A DNA stretch of 64,000 nt from Mesorhizobium temperatum (GCF_002284575.1 NZ_NPKJ01000060.1:234515-298514), one strand, 5' to 3'. Numbered from the stretch's first letter, positions 16,297-25,302 are shown. Notes: generated by a model from the letters alone, not told the origin. Numbers and translations are program-made.

Positions 16297-17066
16297 GACC
16301 GATCACGCTTTTATCGAGTGATCTCGACGGGACTCTGGCGGGCGATCCGCCGGCGACGTCACGCTTTCGGTCAAAATGGGAAGCGCTCGACCCCGAGCAC
16401 CGACCGGTTCTCGTCTACAACAGCGGTCGTCTGGCCGACGATATTTTGAACTTCGTCGACGAAGTCGGCCTGCCAGCGCCGGACTACGTGATCGGAGGTG
16501 TCGGTACGATGCTCGCCGGTCCGCGGCACACCTCGCGTCTCGCACACCTTACTGAATTGGGCCACTTTACCCAGAGGTTTTCGGAAGGCTGGTCTCTTGA
16601 AAAGGTCGATGCGGTGCTCGGATCGCTCAAAGACACCGTCCGCCAACCCGACGGCTATCAACACGCCTTCAAATCGAGTTGGTACCTGCACGACGCGACT
16701 CCGGAAGCCCTTGCCAGCATCGAGCGCGCTCTGGCCGAGGCCGGCCTGTCAGTGACGATGATTTATTCGAGCGGACGCGATCTCGACATCCTGCCGCGTT
16801 CAGCAGACAAGGGCCAGGCGCTGGCCTGGCTCTGCAATGAACTCGGCATCGGCTTGGATGAGGTGGTGGTCGCCGGCGATACCAACAACGATCGCAGTAT
16901 GTTCGACCTGCCGGGTGCGCGTGGGATTGTCGTCGCCAATGCCCTTCCCGAACTGCTTGACATGGCTCGGGACAACCCGCTGATTTACAGCGCGAAAGAA
17001 CAGTTCGCCCTTGGCGTCGTCGAAGGCCTCGTTCATTGGTCGGTGTTTGAGGACGCTCAATCCTGA
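16293..17066 (+). CDS. mfppB: Mannosylfructose-phosphate phosphatase (HAD, sucrose-phosphatase-like)
   Basis: This protein of about 257 residues has the HAD nucleophile motif SSDLDGTLAGD at its N-terminus and motif IV GDTNNDRSMFDLPG near 205. Both are as in sucrose-6-phosphate phosphatases. It would dephosphorylate the product of the preceding glycosyltransferase, giving the compatible solute mannosylfructose. The start is uncertain: TTG 16293 overlaps the upstream stop (TTGA), while GTG 16278 and TTG 16266 lie in the same frame; no ATG is available. It is convergent with the GH32 gene, with only 22 bases between. Confidence 0.8.
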   Translation: MRPITLLSSDLDGTLAGDPPATSRFRSKWEALDPEHRPVLVYNSGRLADDILNFVDEVGLPAPDYVIGGVGTMLAGPRHTSRLAHLTELGHFTQRFSEGWSLEKVDAVLGSLKDTVRQPDGYQHAFKSSWYLHDATPEALASIERALAEAGLSVTMIYSSGRDLDILPRSADKGQALAWLCNELGIGLDEVVVAGDTNNDRSMFDLPGARGIVVANALPELLDMARDNPLIYSAKEQFALGVVEGLVHWSVFEDAQS

Positions 17067-17088
17067 GCCGGAAATATTGATCTCCTTG

Positions 17089-18801
17089 TCACGGTTTGAG
17101 CGCCCATACCGTCGCGTGTAGAATGGCACCCGTTTCAGCGATGAGACGTGCCGATTGTATAGGCTCAAAACCGCTGATCCGCTTCGTGCCAGCCCAACGG
17201 CCGCGATCCGCGAAAACTTCGATCGATCCGTAGTCGAGGAATATCCGCAGCCGTTTTGGACGGGCTCCCTTGGCAATATAGTGAGGAGATTCCGCTGCAT
17301 CGTCTCCGTGACGAATGGCAAGTCCCTCGTCGTTGACAACAACCTCGAGGCGAACACTTGGATGATGCAGCTTCAGGTAGAAATGGGCACCCGGCTCTTC
17401 GAGCTCGAACAGGATTTCGACGGCGCCATTGATAAAGCTTACCTGTTCTCCGGCTGCGAGGCGTGTCCGGTCCAGAATATGGCTCCGCAGGCTCTCGGCT
17501 GCTCCGATGGGCGGGGTATGCAACTCGCCTGCAGACAGATGGATGTTGCGGGGCAACGTCATGGCAGTGGGGAAATCGATCGCCGGTCCGGTATCGGCCC
17601 AGTTGGCAAGCCATCCTATACCGACAATGGCATCACCGTCGACGAAGGCCTGGAAGGCGTAGTTATCTGTCCCGAAGTCCAGTTCCTGTTCGAATTCCTT
17701 GGCAAAAGTCTGACCATCGAACCAGCCGACAATGGCCATTGTCAGGTTCTTGCGCCGGGTGGACCGGTCCTCACTGTTCATCAGCCCGAGAATTAGAACC
17801 CAGCGCGTCGCGGGATCGGTCGCAGGCCCGTCGAGCGGCAGCAGACAGGGACATTCGATCGCCGTCGTCCGATAGTGTTTCTCGACCAGAAGCTTGCCGA
17901 TATATGTCCAGCCGGTGGCGGCCGTATGGTCATGGGTTTCGTAGAGCAGGACAACGCCGCCCTCATCGCTTTGGCTGCCCAGCAGCATTTTCCAGCGGCC
18001 ATCCGGTCCCTTGAAGACGTATGGGTCGCGAAAATCGGTGGTCAATCCCTCGTCAAGCGGTCGGTACGGCAGGATGACGTCGGCATTTCCCGCCGTGATG
18101 AGGTCGCTGGAAGTGGCAGTGAGCTGGATTTGCTGTTCCGGGATACGGTCCTGTACCTGCTCGGTGAAAAAGACGCGAATACCCGGGCCATCGGCAAGCG
18201 GGACGGCTGAGCCGGAATATGCACCGCCCCGTTTGTCGGGCCTCGCGGTAAGATCTTCCGACGGGAACAGGAAGATGGGCATGTGGCGCCATCGCAAATA
18301 ATCCGAAGATACAGCGTGCCCCCAATGCATCGTGTTCCACCGAAGCCCATGGGAATAATGCTGATAAAAGAGATGTGGGCGACCTCCAAAGCGACCGAAT
18401 CCGTTTGGATCGTTCATCCAGCCGAACGGCGGACGAAAATGATAGCTGTCAGGGATGTTCGGCGGGGCATTTCCCGGATTGGTGTGGACAACTGTAATGC
18501 CTGTCTCCAGCACGTCGGCCAATGCGAACCAGTAGGCAACCGATACCGAGGTTTGATCCGTGTCGTAATCCAGTTCGACACTGCCACCGCCGAAGACGTG
18601 AAAAATTCTGAATTCATGTTCTTCGGCGTTCGTAACGCTCACTTCGCCGAACTTGCCACGCACATTGGAAAAAGACAGCGAGCCCGGAACATCCGGCCTG
18701 GTCGCCTTAAGCCAGATATGGAAGGTGGCGTTGACTGGCAGGTCGGCATGCAGGCTTCGAATGGTGTTCCCTCCCGCAATCCTTACCTGGCTGTCACTCA
18801 T
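17089..18801 (-). CDS. Glycoside hydrolase family 32 (beta-fructofuranosidase-like)
   Basis: This 570-residue enzyme contains the GH32 triad: WMNDPNG (residues 128-134, nucleophile Asp), FRDPYVF (transition-state Asp) and IECPCLL (acid/base Glu). A C-terminal beta-sandwich follows (EVFADRGRW). No signal peptide is visible, so it probably acts in the cytoplasm. An extra N-terminal region of about 125 residues precedes the WMNDPNG motif, longer than usual. ATG 18801 is chosen over an upstream in-frame start because GGAGG stands seven bases before it. Facing the mannosylfructose genes, it may hydrolyse that fructoside or sucrose. Confidence 0.88.
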   Translation of the reverse strand: MSDSQVRIAGGNTIRSLHADLPVNATFHIWLKATRPDVPGSLSFSNVRGKFGEVSVTNAEEHEFRIFHVFGGGSVELDYDTDQTSVSVAYWFALADVLETGITVVHTNPGNAPPNIPDSYHFRPPFGWMNDPNGFGRFGGRPHLFYQHYSHGLRWNTMHWGHAVSSDYLRWRHMPIFLFPSEDLTARPDKRGGAYSGSAVPLADGPGIRVFFTEQVQDRIPEQQIQLTATSSDLITAGNADVILPYRPLDEGLTTDFRDPYVFKGPDGRWKMLLGSQSDEGGVVLLYETHDHTAATGWTYIGKLLVEKHYRTTAIECPCLLPLDGPATDPATRWVLILGLMNSEDRSTRRKNLTMAIVGWFDGQTFAKEFEQELDFGTDNYAFQAFVDGDAIVGIGWLANWADTGPAIDFPTAMTLPRNIHLSAGELHTPPIGAAESLRSHILDRTRLAAGEQVSFINGAVEILFELEEPGAHFYLKLHHPSVRLEVVVNDEGLAIRHGDDAAESPHYIAKGARPKRLRIFLDYGSIEVFADRGRWAGTKRISGFEPIQSARLIAETGAILHATVWALKP

Positions 18802-19134
18802 CAAGATGCCTCCGTTGCGTGCGGCTTTCCCAGGCAGGTCGAGTATCAAAACCGGGTGCTCGACCTAGAATGCGTTGCGGAAGGTTAAAGCTGGATTTTC
18901 ACTTTGGCAAAGTCATTCCCCGGATCGACAGTTTCTTGACTTCAATCGCTGCGCGGATCGCGCCTGATCTCGGGGCCGAAGGAAGATGACAAGCCCGGAG
19001 AGCATGATTGCACGTCCGACAGCGCAACACTTCTCTTTTCCGCGAGTTTCGACCTCGCGGATTTGTCGTCCCTTATGCAGAGGGCGACGCCCAGTTAACC
19101 AGCGCTGTTGCCCCTGGCTGACATTGCCAGGCAC
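18802..19134. other. Non-coding spacer between the GH32 and PAP2 genes
   Basis: No supported gene lies in these 333 bases. A hairpin, CCGCGAG-tttcgac-CTCGCGG, at about 19039-19059 lies downstream of the leftward PAP2 gene and lacks a T-run. The GH32 ribosome-binding site is at the left end. Confidence 0.5.
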
Positions 19135-20154
19135 CTAACCTTCTATGGGTTGGCGTATCGCAAACTGTGTCTCGATCTGCGCTGGCTGGCGTCCGGTCGC
19201 CCACCAGATCACCGACACCACGATAATGGAGACGTAGCCGTCAACAGCGTAGTGCCATCCGGTATATACCGAACCGTACATTATCAGGGCTGCGAACATC
19301 CAACCGAGAACACCGAGCCAGAGATTGAGGGAAGAAAGCAGATAGGCATTCAGTGTGGCAAAGGCGACGTGCATGCTTGGCATGGCCGAGATGCCACCGC
19401 CAAGGTCTGGCCGGCCGCTCTGGTAAGCCGTCAGAAGATATGCAGCGGGCTCCCGCACCATGTGGCTATAGTCGAGACCGTCTATGGCGGCGTTGAGTCC
19501 GTTGAAGCGGTCCTCGCCAACAAACTGGTGGTAGTAGATCGGCCCAACCGATGCCAGCGCCAAGGCCAAGACCGTGCCGAGGATGGATAACGTCAGCGCG
19601 GCTGCCCAGAGGTAGCGGACGCGGCCAATCTTGTCCGACCAGAGGGACACGAAAAGCATGGTGCCGAACCACTGGAAAAACCAAATGACCTCATAGCTGT
19701 TGAAGACGACGATCGACCAAATGTTGCCGTCGAGCTTGTGCGTGAGTTCCCACGGCGCTGTCCCGTGCAACCATTCATCCAGATCGGCTAACCAGTTGTC
19801 CGCATAGAATGGAACGACGGACGGGATGGCCATCTTGTAGGTAGAGAACGCGGTCAAGCTGGCGAAGAAGAATAGCAGCACCATCAAACAGCCACGCCAG
19901 CGCGCTCGGACCAAATCTACGGCGTAGCGAGTTGGTTCTCCCCGGCCGTAAATAAGCGCGGCAGAACAGACACCAGCAACAAACAAGATCGGAATACCGG
20001 CGGCGAACTTCTGGGCATAAACCAGCGTTAGGTGCAAGAAAGACTGTGGACTTATTGCAGACGCGCATACCACGTAGATTGCTAAAAAGAACGCAAGGCG
20101 CAATGACCATTTTGTCGATGGACTGTAGTCCCCCGCCTCCGCAATTAAGAGCAT
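19135..20154 (-). CDS. PAP2 family membrane phosphatase / inositol-phosphorylceramide-synthase-like
   Basis: This 339-residue polytopic protein contains the PAP2 motifs AMPSMHVA (near 256-263) and GWHYAVDGY (near 300-308), which carry the catalytic His residues facing the periplasm. The layout, with about eight hydrophobic segments and the active site late in the chain, resembles the PAP2_3 / inositol-phosphotransferase subgroup involved in lipid head-group exchange. No Shine-Dalgarno is obvious before ATG 20154. Base composition is slightly more AT-rich than neighbouring core genes. The substrate is unknown. Confidence 0.8.
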   Translation of the reverse strand: MLLIAEAGDYSPSTKWSLRLAFFLAIYVVCASAISPQSFLHLTLVYAQKFAAGIPILFVAGVCSAALIYGRGEPTRYAVDLVRARWRGCLMVLLFFFASLTAFSTYKMAIPSVVPFYADNWLADLDEWLHGTAPWELTHKLDGNIWSIVVFNSYEVIWFFQWFGTMLFVSLWSDKIGRVRYLWAAALTLSILGTVLALALASVGPIYYHQFVGEDRFNGLNAAIDGLDYSHMVREPAAYLLTAYQSGRPDLGGGISAMPSMHVAFATLNAYLLSSLNLWLGVLGWMFAALIMYGSVYTGWHYAVDGYVSIIVVSVIWWATGRQPAQIETQFAIRQPIEG

Positions 20155-20194
20155 ACTAATTTACCAAGGTTCAAATGCCGACATCGGTAGCATT

Positions 20195-20504
20195 ATGAAT
20201 GTGATAGCGAAGCAAGCTTACCATGCGGTTACTTCAATGCCTGGCTGTCACTCAAAAGATGGCTCCGTTCCGCACTGGCACGACAACGAGCAGATCCTTG
20301 TCATGATATCGGGCATGTGTAGGCTCACCATCGACGGCAAGATCTTCGACGCAGATCCGGGCGACCTTCTTTTCTTTCCCGCCGGCCCCCCATTGCGCGA
20401 TCGGCACGGGACCGGAAGGCTGCGTCTATTACGAAATCTTCGCGCCCGCCCGTCCGGACCAACTGCCGGGTTGGATCGGACCATCGGTCCTGCGCTATGA
20501 CTGA
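20195..20504 (+). pseudogene. Cupin-domain protein, broken by a frameshift
   Basis: The first part reads as a cupin (HWHDNEQILVMISG, then DADPGDLLFFPAG). After a run of six C at about 20383-20388 the homologous frame shifts: PHCAIGTGPEGCVYYEIFAP continues in another frame to a stop at 20502-20504. One missing C restores a single protein of about 103 residues. It is either a real single-base deletion or a homopolymer sequencing error. It lies directly before the DHDPS-family gene and probably formed one catabolic unit with it. Confidence 0.7.
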
Positions 20505-20526
20505 AAGCTGAATTTAGGAGGATCTC

Positions 20527-21438
20527 ATGGCCATCGGTCCTGACACCAGAGGTGTCTACACCATTGCCCCGACGCCGTTTGAGGCGGATGGCAAGATCGA
20601 CTGGGAATCACTTGATTCGATGGTCGATTTCTACGAGCGCTGCGGCGTCGATGGGATGACAATCCTCGGCATCATGGGTGAGGCCCCGAAGCTCGACGCC
20701 GGCGAATCGCTCGAGATCGTCAAACGTATCGTGGCGCGCACTAAGCTGCCGGTCATCGTCGGCGTCTCTGCCCCTGGCTTCGCCGCCATGCGCAGCCTTG
20801 CGCGCGCCTCGATGGAGGTTGGCGCGCAGGGCGTGATGATTGCGCCGCCGCCGGCGCTGCGCACCGACGACCAGATCGTCACCTATTTCCGCAACGCATC
20901 CGAAGCGGTCGGCGAGGATGTTCCTTTCGTCCTGCAGGACTATCCGCTGACCCTCTCGGTCGTCATGACGCCGGCCGTCATCCGCCGCATCGTCACCGAC
21001 AATCCGGCCTGCTTCATGCTCAAGCACGAGGATTGGCCAGGCCTGGAGAAGATCAGCGCGCTGCGCGGCTTTCAGAAAGACGGCTCGCTGCGGCCGCTGT
21101 CCATCCTCACCGGTAATAGCGGCCTCTTTCTCGACTTCGAGATGGAGCGCGGCGCCGATGGCGCGATGACCGGCTACGCCTTCCCCGATATGCTGGTCGA
21201 CGTGGTGAAACTGTCTGCCGCCGGCGAGCGCGACAAGGCGCACGATCTTTTCGACGCCCACCTGCCCTATTTGCGCTATGAGCAGCAACCCGGCGTGGGA
21301 CTTGCGGTACGCAAATATGTGATGATGAGGCGGGGTGCCATCGCGTCCGACGCCCAGCGCAAGCCTGGCAGTGCGTTGTCGGCGGCGGCCAGACAAGAGG
21401 TCGACTACCTGCTTTCGCGGCTGGAAAGCCGCGTCTAG
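20527..21438 (+). CDS. Dihydrodipicolinate synthase family protein
   Basis: This 303-residue class I aldolase has GIMGEAPKL near 50-58 (family G-x-x-GE motif), the Tyr of LQDYP near 140 and the Schiff-base Lys in MLKHEDW near 168. The usual TT pair of true DapA is replaced, so lysine synthesis is unlikely. Such paralogues cleave or form sugar-acid or keto-acid substrates and often sit with TRAP transporters, whose remnants follow here. A strong AGGAGG stands seven bases before the start. It may be the last intact gene of a decaying catabolic locus. Confidence 0.85.
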   Translation: MAIGPDTRGVYTIAPTPFEADGKIDWESLDSMVDFYERCGVDGMTILGIMGEAPKLDAGESLEIVKRIVARTKLPVIVGVSAPGFAAMRSLARASMEVGAQGVMIAPPPALRTDDQIVTYFRNASEAVGEDVPFVLQDYPLTLSVVMTPAVIRRIVTDNPACFMLKHEDWPGLEKISALRGFQKDGSLRPLSILTGNSGLFLDFEMERGADGAMTGYAFPDMLVDVVKLSAAGERDKAHDLFDAHLPYLRYEQQPGVGLAVRKYVMMRRGAIASDAQRKPGSALSAAARQEVDYLLSRLESRV

Positions 21439-21549
21439 AGCGCTATGCGTCTCGATGGAACCAAAACCGCGCCCTAACTCTTTGTTTTGACGCGTTTTAT
21501 CGAACGCCAAACGAAGACGTTTGGCTGCCTAATGCTTTAGCTTTCGTCT

Positions 21550-21804
21550 TCAGCTTTTCGACTTTTGGTCGCGAACGTGAGCCTCGACCGAGGGCGCATT
21601 GACGCCGGGTCCGGTCGGCGAACTTGCCAAGGGGAGCGAGTGGCACCACCGGACTGCGCTACGGGCCAGGGTCCGCAGGGCCTCGGCTCGCGACTGGCGC
21701 GCCCTATGCTCCAGCGCCAGCAGATCCAAAGGACCCTGCCGCTGCCGCCAAGTAAGCAGAAGATCATCGGTTTCTCGGGTTTGCCGATCCTTGTTCGGAT
21801 ACAT
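21550..21804 (-). CDS. Hypothetical protein, 84 residues
   Basis: I do not recognise this protein. It is Arg-rich and predicted cytoplasmic and helical (LLLTWRQRQGPLDLLALEHR). GGGAGG about ten bases upstream of ATG 21804 gives it some support. It lies in a 1.7-kb stretch with broken genes, so it may itself be a remnant. A typical rhizobial repeat fragment lies just downstream around 21440-21540. Confidence 0.35.
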   Translation of the reverse strand: MYPNKDRQTRETDDLLLTWRQRQGPLDLLALEHRARQSRAEALRTLARSAVRWCHSLPLASSPTGPGVNAPSVEAHVRDQKSKS

Positions 21805-21937
21805 CGGTGTTGTCCCTCCCGGCTCGTTGGGAAAAAGCGATACCGAACCGAGTCAGCGGCTGGATCGCTGATAGCCGGCGTGTTTTCTGCGCGAGCCGTA
21901 GCGCTTCTCGTAAAGCGGTCGCAGCAGCGACTGAATG

Positions 21938-22045
21938 TCAGGATCTGACACGCGCCTGCCTGCGGTTCTTGCTGTTCTTGATTCCCTTGATCTGCCCATC
22001 GAGGGCTCGGCGCACTTCGTGCGGAAAAATGCCGTTTCGATACAT
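21938..22045 (-). CDS. Possible small basic protein, 35 residues
   Basis: This short frame starts with MYRNGIFPHEVRRALDGQIK and ends in a basic tail, preceded by AGGAG seven bases upstream of the ATG. A second frame continues similarly after the stop (LLRPLYEKRYGSRRKHAGYQ), so this may be the front of a longer frameshifted gene. No function can be proposed. Confidence 0.3.
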   Translation of the reverse strand: MYRNGIFPHEVRRALDGQIKGIKNSKNRRQARVRS

Positions 22046-22149
22046 CGCGCTCTCCTGATTGACGAGAATGTTGGGCGCGATAGTCGATGGGCCGCCCTAC
22101 GGAATGATTTCAAGGAGGAGGAATCTGATTACAGTTGTAGCAACGGAGA

Positions 22150-22452
22150 TCAGCGCATTGTCGCCGGTAACCACAGGGCAATTTGCGGGAAGATGATCAG
22201 CAGCACTGTCGTCACGACGAGCGCAATCGTCAGGATGCTGGTGCCCTTGTAGACCTTCGTCAGGTCGGCTCCGGCGGTTGTGCCAACGACGAACGCGACA
22301 AGGCCGACCGGCGGGAAGACAAGCCCGATAGTGACCATCATCATGGAAACGACGCCGAACCAGATCGGATCGAAGCCGAGCGAAGTGATGAGCGGGAACG
22401 TCAGTTGCAATGTCAGAAGCAGCAGCGGGATCTCGTCCATGAACGTGCTGAT
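22150..22452 (-). pseudogene. Remnant of TRAP transporter large permease (DctM), C-terminal part
   Basis: The minus-strand translation from FMDEIPLLLLTLQLTF through GLVFPPVGLVAFVVG to the stop matches the last roughly 100 residues of DctM-type TRAP permeases. These comprise two to three transmembrane helices. The upstream coding sequence is not DctM-like, so about three quarters of the gene is missing. Together with the dctP fragment at 22720-22878 it marks a deleted dctPQM operon that presumably served the DHDPS-family enzyme. Confidence 0.7.
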
Positions 22453-22719
22453 GACGAAGGATGGCCGCCGCGTCCTGCCGTACCTGCAAATGGCGCGCGG
22501 CGGCACGAGGTCGGCCCGAAATTCTCGCTGAACCCGCATCGTTTGCCTTTTACCTCGCCCTACGGGACATGCCGGACGTGGTAGAAATCGGCAAACACCG
22601 GATCGATGCGCCGTAGCCCATTCCGCTTGCCTCGAAAAGCATTTCCGCTTGGCGCACGGGCTGATCGAGCAAGAGGGCTGCGATTTCAGGGGACCGGCGC
22701 GTTCGCCAGTTCCCTCGGC

Positions 22720-22878
22720 TCAAGCTTGTGCAAGCCGCCGCCGTAGAACGGAGCCCCAGGCAGTCGGAGGATTCTGGTCGGCCACTGTCAGTGTCACTTC
22801 CTGCGCGGGCGCAGCCGCGGTCAGGGCAAGTACGGTGGCCACGATCCCGACGACGTTACATGACTGGTGATAGCTCAT
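22720..22878 (-). pseudogene. Remnant of TRAP transporter binding protein (DctP), N-terminal part
   Basis: A signal peptide (VVGIVATVLALTAAAPAQ) is followed by EVTLTVADQNPPTAWGS, the usual beginning of a TRAP substrate-binding protein. The frame breaks after about 45 residues. The rest of dctP, all of dctQ and most of dctM are absent between here and 22452. Confidence 0.65.
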
Positions 22879-23114
22879 CCTTGGCGCTCCGCTGCACTCA
22901 TGTCGAGAACAGCATTGGCTCGGAGAATTTCGCTACAGAATGATTTCAGCGAAACGGAATCTGGTTACGTCTGTAACAACGGGGAGCGTCGTTGTTGATC
23001 GCCCGCGGCGCCTTATGGCACTTTGCTGTGGAAGGAGGCGGGCGGCTTGGCGCCGATGCTGGCCCAACGTGAGCGTCAATAGCAACCAGCGGCAATAGCA
23101 ATTGGGAAAATCCC

Positions 23115-23930
23115 ATGGCCAAGGCAGAGGAACTCCGGACCTATATCATCAAGGGTGGCGAGGAGGGGCGGTCGCGGCTCGCCCTCATTTCGCGCGTGCT
23201 GGCGCCGGCAACCCAGGCGCTTCTCGACCGCTTCGAACCGCTGAACGGAATGTTGGCGCTGGACGTCGGTTGCGGCGGCGGTGACGTCAGCTTCGAACTG
23301 GCGGCTCGGGTCGGGTCAAACGGCCGCGTCGTCGGATTCGATCTCGACGAAGAGAAGCTGGCGGCGGCCCGCGAAGAGGCGTGCAATCGCGGCCTCGCCA
23401 ATGTCGCGTTTCACCAGGCCAGCGTGCTCGATCCGTGGCCGGTCTCGGGCGCCGCGTTGGTTTATATCCGGTTCGTACTCACGCATCTCGCGAGGCCGGA
23501 GGACGTGCTGGCGAGAGCGAGGGCGGCGCTGGCGCCCGGCGGCGTCTTGATCGTCGAGGACATCGACTATGCCGGCCAGTTCTGCGATCCGCCTTGTCCG
23601 GCCGTCGACCGCTATCGCGAGCTCTTTGTCGCGACGCTCAAGGCGCGCGGCGGCGACCCGTTCATCGGGCGCAGGCTGGTCCGCCTTGTGGAGAGCGCGG
23701 GCTTTGCCGGTGTCGACTCCTGTCTCGCCCAGCCCTTCGGGCGAAGCCGCGACGTCAAGCAGACCACGTCGCTCACCATGGCGGCGATCGCCGAGGCGAT
23801 CGCGACATCGGGCATCGCCACCGCCGAAGAGGTCGACCATGTGACGCGCGAGATCAAAGCCTTTGCCGACCGGTCGGACACGACCATATCGCTGCCGCGC
23901 ATCTTTCAGGCGTGGGGGCGAATGACGTAG
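23115..23930 (+). CDS. Class I SAM-dependent methyltransferase
   Basis: This 271-residue cytoplasmic enzyme has the SAM motif LDVGCGGGDVS (near 49-59), the acidic residue ending strand 2 (VVGFDLDEE) and a post-core region typical of methyltransferase type 11/25. The N-terminus (YIIKGGEEGRSRLALISRVL) is found in a subgroup of unknown substrate. It is monocistronic on the plus strand, with degraded DNA to its left and a tRNA to its right; nothing in the context suggests a pathway. Confidence 0.85.
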   Translation: MAKAEELRTYIIKGGEEGRSRLALISRVLAPATQALLDRFEPLNGMLALDVGCGGGDVSFELAARVGSNGRVVGFDLDEEKLAAAREEACNRGLANVAFHQASVLDPWPVSGAALVYIRFVLTHLARPEDVLARARAALAPGGVLIVEDIDYAGQFCDPPCPAVDRYRELFVATLKARGGDPFIGRRLVRLVESAGFAGVDSCLAQPFGRSRDVKQTTSLTMAAIAEAIATSGIATAEEVDHVTREIKAFADRSDTTISLPRIFQAWGRMT

Positions 23931-24125
23931 CTGAGAGATGCATTGCCTTTCGGCAACGGCCTTGCCGTATGACGGCTTTGCGTCAAACCACGCGGTTAGC
24001 GCGTGGCATTGCGCACCCAACCATCTGCAGGTTCGCGCAGTGTTTCAGTTTGCATAAACAGCCTTGGGAAGAACTGCAGGGAAACAGAAAATCGCACATA
24101 AAAATAATAGCTTATTGGATAAAGC

Positions 24126-24210
24126 TGGTGCGGTCGAGAAGACTCGAACTTCCACGGGTTGCCCCACAGCGACCTCAACGCTGCGCGTCTACCAATTCCG
24201 CCACGACCGC
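24126..24210 (-). tRNA. tRNA-Leu (anticodon GAG)
   Basis: On the minus strand GCGGTCG pairs with CGACCGC as acceptor stem. GGCGGAATTGGTAGACGCGC forms the D arm, and the anticodon stem CAGCG/CGCTG encloses TTGAGGT with anticodon GAG. A variable arm typical of class II tRNAs is followed by GTTCGAGTC in the T arm. Discriminator A and CCA are encoded. It reads CUC and CUU leucine codons. Confidence 0.97.
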
Positions 24211-24377
24211 ACGTGGTAGGAGCCGAAACGAACCGGCTCGCGGCGTGTAGCAAATCGTTTCCGGCGAAACAAGGGCGCGTCGCGCAATAATTGCCTGGGG
24301 ATTCGGCATAACCTTCCAAAGGGTTGGAACGCGCCCGGAACTGGACGTTTCAGCCGATTGCCGCCATATGTGGGGCT

Positions 24378-24481
24378 AATGCATGTCGCCCAAAAGTGCG
24401 CAGCGGTTTTGGGACAACGACATGCATAAAAACAAAAATCTAAAGCGCGCTCACGGTTCCCTTCAAACGCGGCGCGCTTTA
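24378..24481. repeat. Two-part dispersed palindromic repeat (copy 2)
   Basis: This copy has the same architecture as 5704-5811: ATGCATGTCG...CGACATGCAT around CAAAAGTGCGCAGCGGTTTTG, then AAAGCGCG...CGCGCTTT. The first palindromes of the two copies differ at only a few positions. It lies just upstream of lipB in an otherwise empty 285-base gap after the tRNA. Confidence 0.75.
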
Positions 24482-24494
24482 GACGAGATACGCC

Positions 24495-25238
24495 ATGACA
24501 GAACGCAGCCAGATCGTCACGTCGTTCCTGCCCCTGCCCGGTTCGGCGCCGGTCGAATGGCGGGTCGAACCCGGCCTCACCGCCTATCCGGATGCGCTTG
24601 CCGTGATGGAGGCGCGTGCCGAAGCGATCCGAAGCGGCGCCGCCGGCGAGATGGTCTGGCTGGTCGAGCACCCGCCGCTCTACACGGCCGGCACCAGCGC
24701 CCGCATCGAAGACCTGATCGAGCCGGACCGCTTCCCGGTGTTTGCGGCCGGGCGCGGCGGCGAATACACCTATCATGGGCCAGGCCAGCGGGTCGCTTAT
24801 GTGATGCTCGACCTGAAGCGGCGGCGCGAGGATGTCCGCGCCTTCGTCGCGGCACTTGAACAATGGATCATCGGCACGCTCGCCGCCTTCAACGTGCGCG
24901 GCGAACGGCGTGAGGACCGCGTCGGAGTCTGGGTGGTGCGGCCGGATCGCCCCGTCCTGGCCGACGGATCGCTCGCCGAGGACAAGATCGCCGCCATCGG
25001 CATCAGGCTGAGGCGCTGGGTGAGCTTTCACGGTATCGCCATCAATGTCGAGCCGGATCTCGCCCACTTCAGCGGCATCGTGCCGTGCGGCGTACAGGAT
25101 CACGGCATCACCAGTCTCGTCGATCTCGGTCTTCCCATAACGATGGCCGATCTCGACCTCGCGCTAAAATCCGCCTTCGAGGATGTCTTCGGACCCGCGG
25201 CACCTTTGCTTGTCGAGTTGGCCCGCAAGGCTGGCTGA
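24495..25238 (+). CDS. lipB: Lipoyl(octanoyl) transferase LipB
   Basis: This 247-residue enzyme moves octanoate from acyl carrier protein to the lipoyl domains of 2-oxoacid dehydrogenases. Family motifs are present: GGEYTYHGPGQRVAY near 88-102, RREDRVGVWV, the active-site Lys in DKIAAIGIRL and the active-site Cys in VPCGVQDHGITS. Length is normal. The start at ATG 24495 follows a palindromic repeat. It is monocistronic. Confidence 0.95.
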   Translation: MTERSQIVTSFLPLPGSAPVEWRVEPGLTAYPDALAVMEARAEAIRSGAAGEMVWLVEHPPLYTAGTSARIEDLIEPDRFPVFAAGRGGEYTYHGPGQRVAYVMLDLKRRREDVRAFVAALEQWIIGTLAAFNVRGERREDRVGVWVVRPDRPVLADGSLAEDKIAAIGIRLRRWVSFHGIAINVEPDLAHFSGIVPCGVQDHGITSLVDLGLPITMADLDLALKSAFEDVFGPAAPLLVELARKAG

Positions 25239-25302
25239 CAAAGCGGCGCTGAACCACCGAGCTCCGACGCAGCCCCTCCCGTGAAGAATGGGGCGCGCTG
25301 CC

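Noticed and set aside
22150..22539. A 129-codon frame as a complete small membrane protein
   Set aside because: Only the C-terminal about 100 residues are homologous (DctM); the first 30 residues are unrelated, so it is a truncated remnant.
24126..24210. tRNA-anchored genomic island
   Set aside because: Downstream DNA holds lipB and core genes, with no integrase and no repeated tRNA 3' end, so nothing supports an integration at this tRNA.
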